The notes below the pieces were generated by a model, which was given only the letters and a program-made list of their open reading frames with translations, did no database searches and was not told the DNA's origin. From an uncultured Aquimarina sp. (lineage in GTDB: Bacteria; Bacteroidota; Bacteroidia; Flavobacteriales; Flavobacteriaceae), in contig CANNFM010000016.1 in assembly GCA_947503835.1 (NCBI GenBank), positions 62,001-126,000 of the forward strand: 64,000 nucleotides of DNA. The letters run 5' to 3'. The position numbers and the translations under genes were made by a program. This document shows, piece after piece, positions 60,507 to 64,000 of the stretch (the first letter of the stretch is position 1; the number at the start of each line of letters is the position of its first letter).

Positions 60507-60665
60507 ATGAGTTTTTGGAGAGTTTTATTAGCTATTTTTTTTCCACCCCTTTCAATATTAGACAAAGGGTGTGGTTCTGTTTTAATCGTATTATTATTAA
60601 CTATCTGTGGGTGGGTCCCTGGAGTAATAGCGGCCTTAGTCATATTAAATAATCCGGATAAATAA
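60507..60665 (+). CDS. YqaE/Pmp3-family small membrane protein (52 aa)
   Basis: Fifty-two codons from the ATG at 60507 give MSFWRVLLAIFFPPLSILDK, then GCGSVLIVLLLTICGWVPGV and IAALVILNNPDK. Two membrane helices joined by a short loop, with FFPPL and the W-V-P-G-V-I-A-A-L motif, match the UPF0057/YqaE/Pmp3 proteolipid family that protects membrane potential under salt or cold stress. A longer frame on the opposite strand (60470-60694) is its antisense shadow. It lies 55 nt before lipB on the same strand. Confidence 0.92.
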   Translation: MSFWRVLLAIFFPPLSILDKGCGSVLIVLLLTICGWVPGVIAALVILNNPDK

Positions 60666-60719
60666 AATTTTAAGACTAATCTAAAAAGAATCAAATGAGT
60701 TCATTGTATCTTTGTGACA

Positions 60720-61436
60720 ATGAATAAGAAGATCCAAATACAAGAACTTGGTCGCAGAGATTATAAAGAAACCTGGGAATATCAAGAAGAATTATTCAAA
60801 GAAATTTTAGATATAAAAATCAAGAATCGACGAGAAGATGCAGGATTGGACACCTCTAATTACTTTCTTTTTGTAGAGCATCCTCATGTATATACGTTGG
60901 GTAAAAGTGGTGATATTAGTAATCTTTTATTATCCGAGGAACAACTGAAGGAAAAAGGAGCTACCTTCTATAAAATTAATAGAGGAGGGGATATCACGTA
61001 TCATGGTCCGGGACAAATTGTGGGATACCCAATCCTTGATCTAGAAAATTTCTTTACCGATATCCATAAATATCTTCGTTTTCTAGAAGAAATGGTGATC
61101 CTTACATTGGCAGAATATGGTATTAATGCTACTAGAAGCAAAGGGGAAACAGGAGTCTGGTTAGACGTAGATACTCCTTTTGCTCGTAAAATATGTGCAA
61201 TGGGAGTTCGCGCAAGTCGCTGGGTAACCATGCATGGTTTTGCATTAAATGTAAATGCAGATCTGGGATATTTTGATAATATTATTCCCTGTGGAATTAA
61301 AGGAAAAGCAGTCACCTCGCTTAATGTAGAATTAGGAATAGAAAAAATAAATGAAGAAGAGGTGAAAGAAAAGTTATTGAAACACTTTGCTGTCCTTTTT
61401 GAAGCAGAGCTCATAAAGCAAAAAGCTGAAGCTTAA
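60720..61436 (+). CDS. lipB: Octanoyltransferase
   Basis: About 238 residues. LipB moves octanoyl from acyl carrier protein to lipoyl domains, the first step of lipoate synthesis. Visible are FVEHPHVYTLGKSGD, RGGDITYHGPGQIVGYPI, the catalytic Lys in FARKICAMGVRAS and the catalytic Cys in NIIPCGIKGKAVTSL. I take the ATG at 60720 over the GTG at 60714. The length is slightly above E. coli LipB (a longer N-terminus, as in other Bacteroidota). Confidence 0.97.
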   Translation: MNKKIQIQELGRRDYKETWEYQEELFKEILDIKIKNRREDAGLDTSNYFLFVEHPHVYTLGKSGDISNLLLSEEQLKEKGATFYKINRGGDITYHGPGQIVGYPILDLENFFTDIHKYLRFLEEMVILTLAEYGINATRSKGETGVWLDVDTPFARKICAMGVRASRWVTMHGFALNVNADLGYFDNIIPCGIKGKAVTSLNVELGIEKINEEEVKEKLLKHFAVLFEAELIKQKAEA

Positions 61437-61526
61437 ATCGTCACTTTCATACTAAAAAAGTAAATTCTGGGTTCTAATTAATTCAATAACCTTCCATTTT
61501 AGGTTGGGTACAATTAATGTAAACCT

Positions 61527-62063
61527 ATGAAAATGCACACTTTTTTTATTGCACTTATATGTATATCTGCCTGTAAAACTTCAAATGCAGTTGATTCCTC
61601 AGAAAAAATAAGCGAAACTATAGAAAATCAAAAGATTCAACAATACTGCCCTGAAGATGGAAGCTGTAGTGTAAAACTTCATAAAAATGCTACGTTACTA
61701 TTGAAAAAAGATACCACAGATGCATTATATCCAGTTATCGAAGAGGGTGAGAATATAGTTGTTGTCTTTAAATTTTCTAGACAGGGACCTGAAGGAACCG
61801 CAGATGGAGATTACTCTGAAACCATACATTTTGAGATTGAAGAAATTTCAGAAACCTTAACTATAGAAGGCGAAAAACTCGCGATGGTAAATATGCTTTT
61901 CGGGAAACAATGTTTTTGTAGAGGAGAAGCAGGATTTTATAGAGTTAGTGATGGACATCTAGTGCTACAAAAATCAAAGGATGAAATTACTATGGATTTG
62001 TCGATTAACCTTACTGAAGTCTCACACAGCATTACAAGAGTTAAAGAAATAATCAAGCTTTAA
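61527..62063 (+). CDS. Lipoprotein of unknown function
   Basis: A 178-residue protein with lipobox Cys16 (ICISACKTS). The mature part is acidic and beta-rich; it has two Cys-containing motifs (YCPEDGSCSV and GKQCFCRGEAGFYRVSDGH) that could form disulfides or bind metal. No family is recognised. It is followed by a strong terminator and begins 90 nt after lipB. Confidence 0.75.
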   Translation: MKMHTFFIALICISACKTSNAVDSSEKISETIENQKIQQYCPEDGSCSVKLHKNATLLLKKDTTDALYPVIEEGENIVVVFKFSRQGPEGTADGDYSETIHFEIEEISETLTIEGEKLAMVNMLFGKQCFCRGEAGFYRVSDGHLVLQKSKDEITMDLSINLTEVSHSITRVKEIIKL

Positions 62064-62066
62064 AAA

Positions 62067-62099
62067 AATAAGCGATACATTAAAAATGTATCGCTTATT
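62067..62099. terminator. Bidirectional terminator
   Basis: A perfect 14-bp stem AATAAGCGATACAT / ATGTATCGCTTATT with a 5-nt loop between the lipoprotein gene and the convergent secreted T9SS gene. Confidence 0.88.
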
Positions 62100-62123
62100 C
62101 ATCAACTTTAGATACGTGATTTA

Positions 62124-64000
62124 TTATTCTTTAATAAATCGTATCGATTTGTATTTTCCTTCACCTCCTGGGTTAAGATTTAAGATATACATTCCTTTCT
62201 GTAAGGTACTCGTATTAATTGTTTTATTTATTAATTTACCTCTCATTACCGTTTGTCCAAGTAAATTAACAATATCATAAAAAGTATCTTTTTTAGAAAC
62301 TGTCACGGTTAATAACTCATTATTTCCTACAGGATTAGGAGTAGCAGAAACTTGTGCCGGATCTGTTGTGGTTACACTTTCAATAACAATTCCTTTTGCA
62401 GAAGCTCCGATAGTAAATGTTGTCGACTCAGAAGATCCAAACTCTCCTCCTGATGCTATCGTAGTTCCTTCAGATGTAAGAGAATACGATCCATTACCAT
62501 ATCCACAGCAAAGACCATCTCCAAAACTATCATTAAGCGTAAAAGTATACGTTCCCGGATCTAAGCATTCAGTAATACTTAATGTTGATCCATCGGGTTG
62601 AGATCCATATGTTCCTCCAGATGCAATAACTTGGTTATTGCTATTTGTGATTTGCCAGCTTGTTTCTTGTGGGTAATCATCAAAGTTAAGAGTTAATACT
62701 ACATCTGTACATGTAGATGGTCCTCCAGTTTCAGTAAGACGAATATCATCTATCGCCATATCACCTTGCCAAGTATCACCAGTAATACCATTAAAACGTA
62801 GTTTTACAGAAGAACCAGCATAGGCACTTAAATCTATGTTTTCAGATAACCAAGAATTACCTTGATTTCCTGATTTTGACCAAAGTGTAGCCCAAGTAGT
62901 ACCATTATCATCACTTGCTTCTAATGCAAGACTTCCCATGTTAGAAGCTCCATACATATGATATTGAAATGCAAAATTTGCTGTAGTTGCGGCACTCAAA
63001 TCAATACAAGCAGAGTTTAATATTGCTCTTTTTGACGGGAAATTTGGTCTAGAAGACTCCATGTATAGATAATTCGTTCCTTCTATTGCACTAGATGGTC
63101 CTGTACTTCTTGATGGAGTTCCGTTAGCATCTATTGTCCAGTCAAAATCATTTCCAGTATCTTGTGTCCAGGATCCCAATGAACTTTCAAACCCTTCACT
63201 ATAAGGGAATGACGAAATTCCTCCTGTACAAGTAGTTCCTCCAGAATCTTGTGTTGTAATAGTTACCGTGTTACTAGAATTCGATTCATTACCTGCTGCA
63301 TCTTTAGCTTTTACACTAAAATTGTATGTCGTATTTGGTGTTAATCCAGTAGCTTGGTATGAAGTATCGTTTGCCGTTCCAATCACGTTGGTACCTTGAT
63401 ATACATCATATCCAGTAACTCCTACATTATCTGTAGAAGCATTCCAGTTAAGATTAACTGTTGTTTGTGTGATATTTGAAGCTGCTAACCCATTTGGAGC
63501 GGTAGGAGCTTGTGTATCTGGTTGTGAAAGCGTAGTAGCATTTGCTGTATTACTGAAATCAGATTCATTACCAGCTGCATCCTTTGCTTTTACTCTAAAA
63601 CTATACGCAGTATTTGCCGATAGCCCTGTAACTTGATAGGTAGTACCCGTTACTGTTGTGATAATGGTATTTCCCTGGTATACATCATATCCAGTAACCC
63701 CTACATTATCAGTAGAAGCATTCCAGTTAAGATCAACCGTTGTTTGCGTTATATTCGAAGCAACTAAGCTTGCCGGAACAGTTGGTGCTTGTGCATCTCC
63801 ACCAGTACCAGGAGTGATTTCAAAGTTTCTGTTAGAAATATCGTAGAAAATATGTCCTGATCCTCTAACCATGATTCTGTTTTGAGTTCCAACTGCATTA
63901 GGTACAGTGATGTTTTGAGAACCATCATTAGTAACTGCCGATACAACGGTTATAGGATATGTATTTCCGCCATCGGTAGATAATAGAATATCCACATTAG
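62124..64000 (-). CDS. Secreted FnIII/MAM-domain protein with T9SS sorting domain, 5' end outside window
   Basis: The gene runs off the right edge; about 625 C-terminal residues are visible. In order: the end of a beta domain (VDILLSTDGGNTYPITVVSA), FnIII (about 75-155), FnIII (about 165-250), a MAM-like domain (about 260-420, SFPYSEGFESSLGSWTQDTG), a second beta domain (about 430-530, LDPGTYTFTLNDSFGDGLCC) and a T9SS tail (about 555-623). The fragment begins without a proper start (the first candidate is a GTG, in frame with more upstream codons). The preceding pattern is the one found after reprolysin-type metalloprotease domains in flavobacteria, so the missing part may be a protease; this is inference. 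Confidence 0.82.
   Translation of the reverse strand, partial: NVDILLSTDGGNTYPITVVSAVTNDGSQNITVPNAVGTQNRIMVRGSGHIFYDISNRNFEITPGTGGDAQAPTVPASLVASNITQTTVDLNWNASTDNVGVTGYDVYQGNTIITTVTGTTYQVTGLSANTAYSFRVKAKDAAGNESDFSNTANATTLSQPDTQAPTAPNGLAASNITQTTVNLNWNASTDNVGVTGYDVYQGTNVIGTANDTSYQATGLTPNTTYNFSVKAKDAAGNESNSSNTVTITTQDSGGTTCTGGISSFPYSEGFESSLGSWTQDTGNDFDWTIDANGTPSRSTGPSSAIEGTNYLYMESSRPNFPSKRAILNSACIDLSAATTANFAFQYHMYGASNMGSLALEASDDNGTTWATLWSKSGNQGNSWLSENIDLSAYAGSSVKLRFNGITGDTWQGDMAIDDIRLTETGGPSTCTDVVLTLNFDDYPQETSWQITNSNNQVIASGGTYGSQPDGSTLSITECLDPGTYTFTLNDSFGDGLCCGYGNGSYSLTSEGTTIASGGEFGSSESTTFTIGASAKGIVIESVTTTDPAQVSATPNPVGNNELLTVTVSKKDTFYDIVNLLGQTVMRGKLINKTINTSTLQKGMYILNLNPGGEGKYKSIRFIKE

Noticed and set aside
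60470..60694. 74-codon minus-strand open frame before lipB
   Set aside because: It is antisense to the clear YqaE/Pmp3 coding sequence.

Overview
The window looks like chromosome from a marine Bacteroidota, family Flavobacteriaceae, possibly Aquimarina-like. This is inferred from the low GC content, four proteins with C-terminal type IX secretion (T9SS) sorting domains, DUF4230/DUF4136/DUF5522/DUF6515-type Bacteroidota proteins, a lysyl-tRNA synthetase with an extra C-terminal domain, and flavobacterial intergenic hairpin repeats. No rRNA, tRNA, phage or transposase gene was seen. Two genes are cut by the edges: a VOC protein at the left and a secreted T9SS protein at the right.

Layout. 1-7.4 kb (minus strand): an AraC regulator and VOC protein, then a galactoside module of GH2 beta-galactosidase, GH36 alpha-galactosidase and a sodium/sugar symporter. 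7.6-15.4 kb: a BASS-family transporter, a secreted FG-GAP repeat protein, a LytS/LytTR-type two-component pair, and a GH13 amylase with a PfkB sugar kinase. 15.4-23.6 kb: two large secreted T9SS proteins, a purple-acid-phosphatase-like metallophosphatase and a subtilase, which share recombined domain cassettes and near-identical tails. 23.6-27.6 kb: a membrane protein, two paralogous Crp/Fnr regulators and an alpha-carbonic anhydrase lipoprotein.

27.6-39.1 kb (minus strand) is a compact nine-gene cluster and the most unusual block. In transcription order it holds a Crp/Fnr regulator, an outer-membrane barrel protein with a degenerate phosphoesterase domain and a kinase-like domain, a Rieske-glutamate synthase fusion, a small beta-barrel protein, an unknown protein, a DUF2721 protein, a Rieske-ThDP enzyme fusion, a CPA1 Na+/H+ antiporter and a stand-alone PycTM-like (DUF5706) membrane protein. 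Two Rieske clusters fused to two different flavin/thiamin-type catalytic modules in one operon suggest an undescribed redox and ion-homeostasis system.

39.4-64 kb is mostly flavobacterial housekeeping: ssb, hemL, glucosaminidase, PLP deaminase, lysS, lipB, SPOR, DUF1573, and a 52-aa YqaE/Pmp3 protein. In between lies a small accessory cluster (TIR-like protein, membrane-anchored protein, DUF4157 metallopeptidase-like protein).

Non-coding signals stand out. FNR-like boxes (TTGAY-N4-ATCAA) sit in tandem at exactly 22-bp spacing upstream of the phosphatase, the first Crp/Fnr gene and the carbonic anhydrase gene, pointing to one local regulon. A degenerate array with a 21-22 bp unit (64-bp higher-order period) fills about 400 bp upstream of the DUF4157 gene. 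Several strong hairpin terminators mark transcript ends, and two of them follow no visible gene and may end small RNAs.
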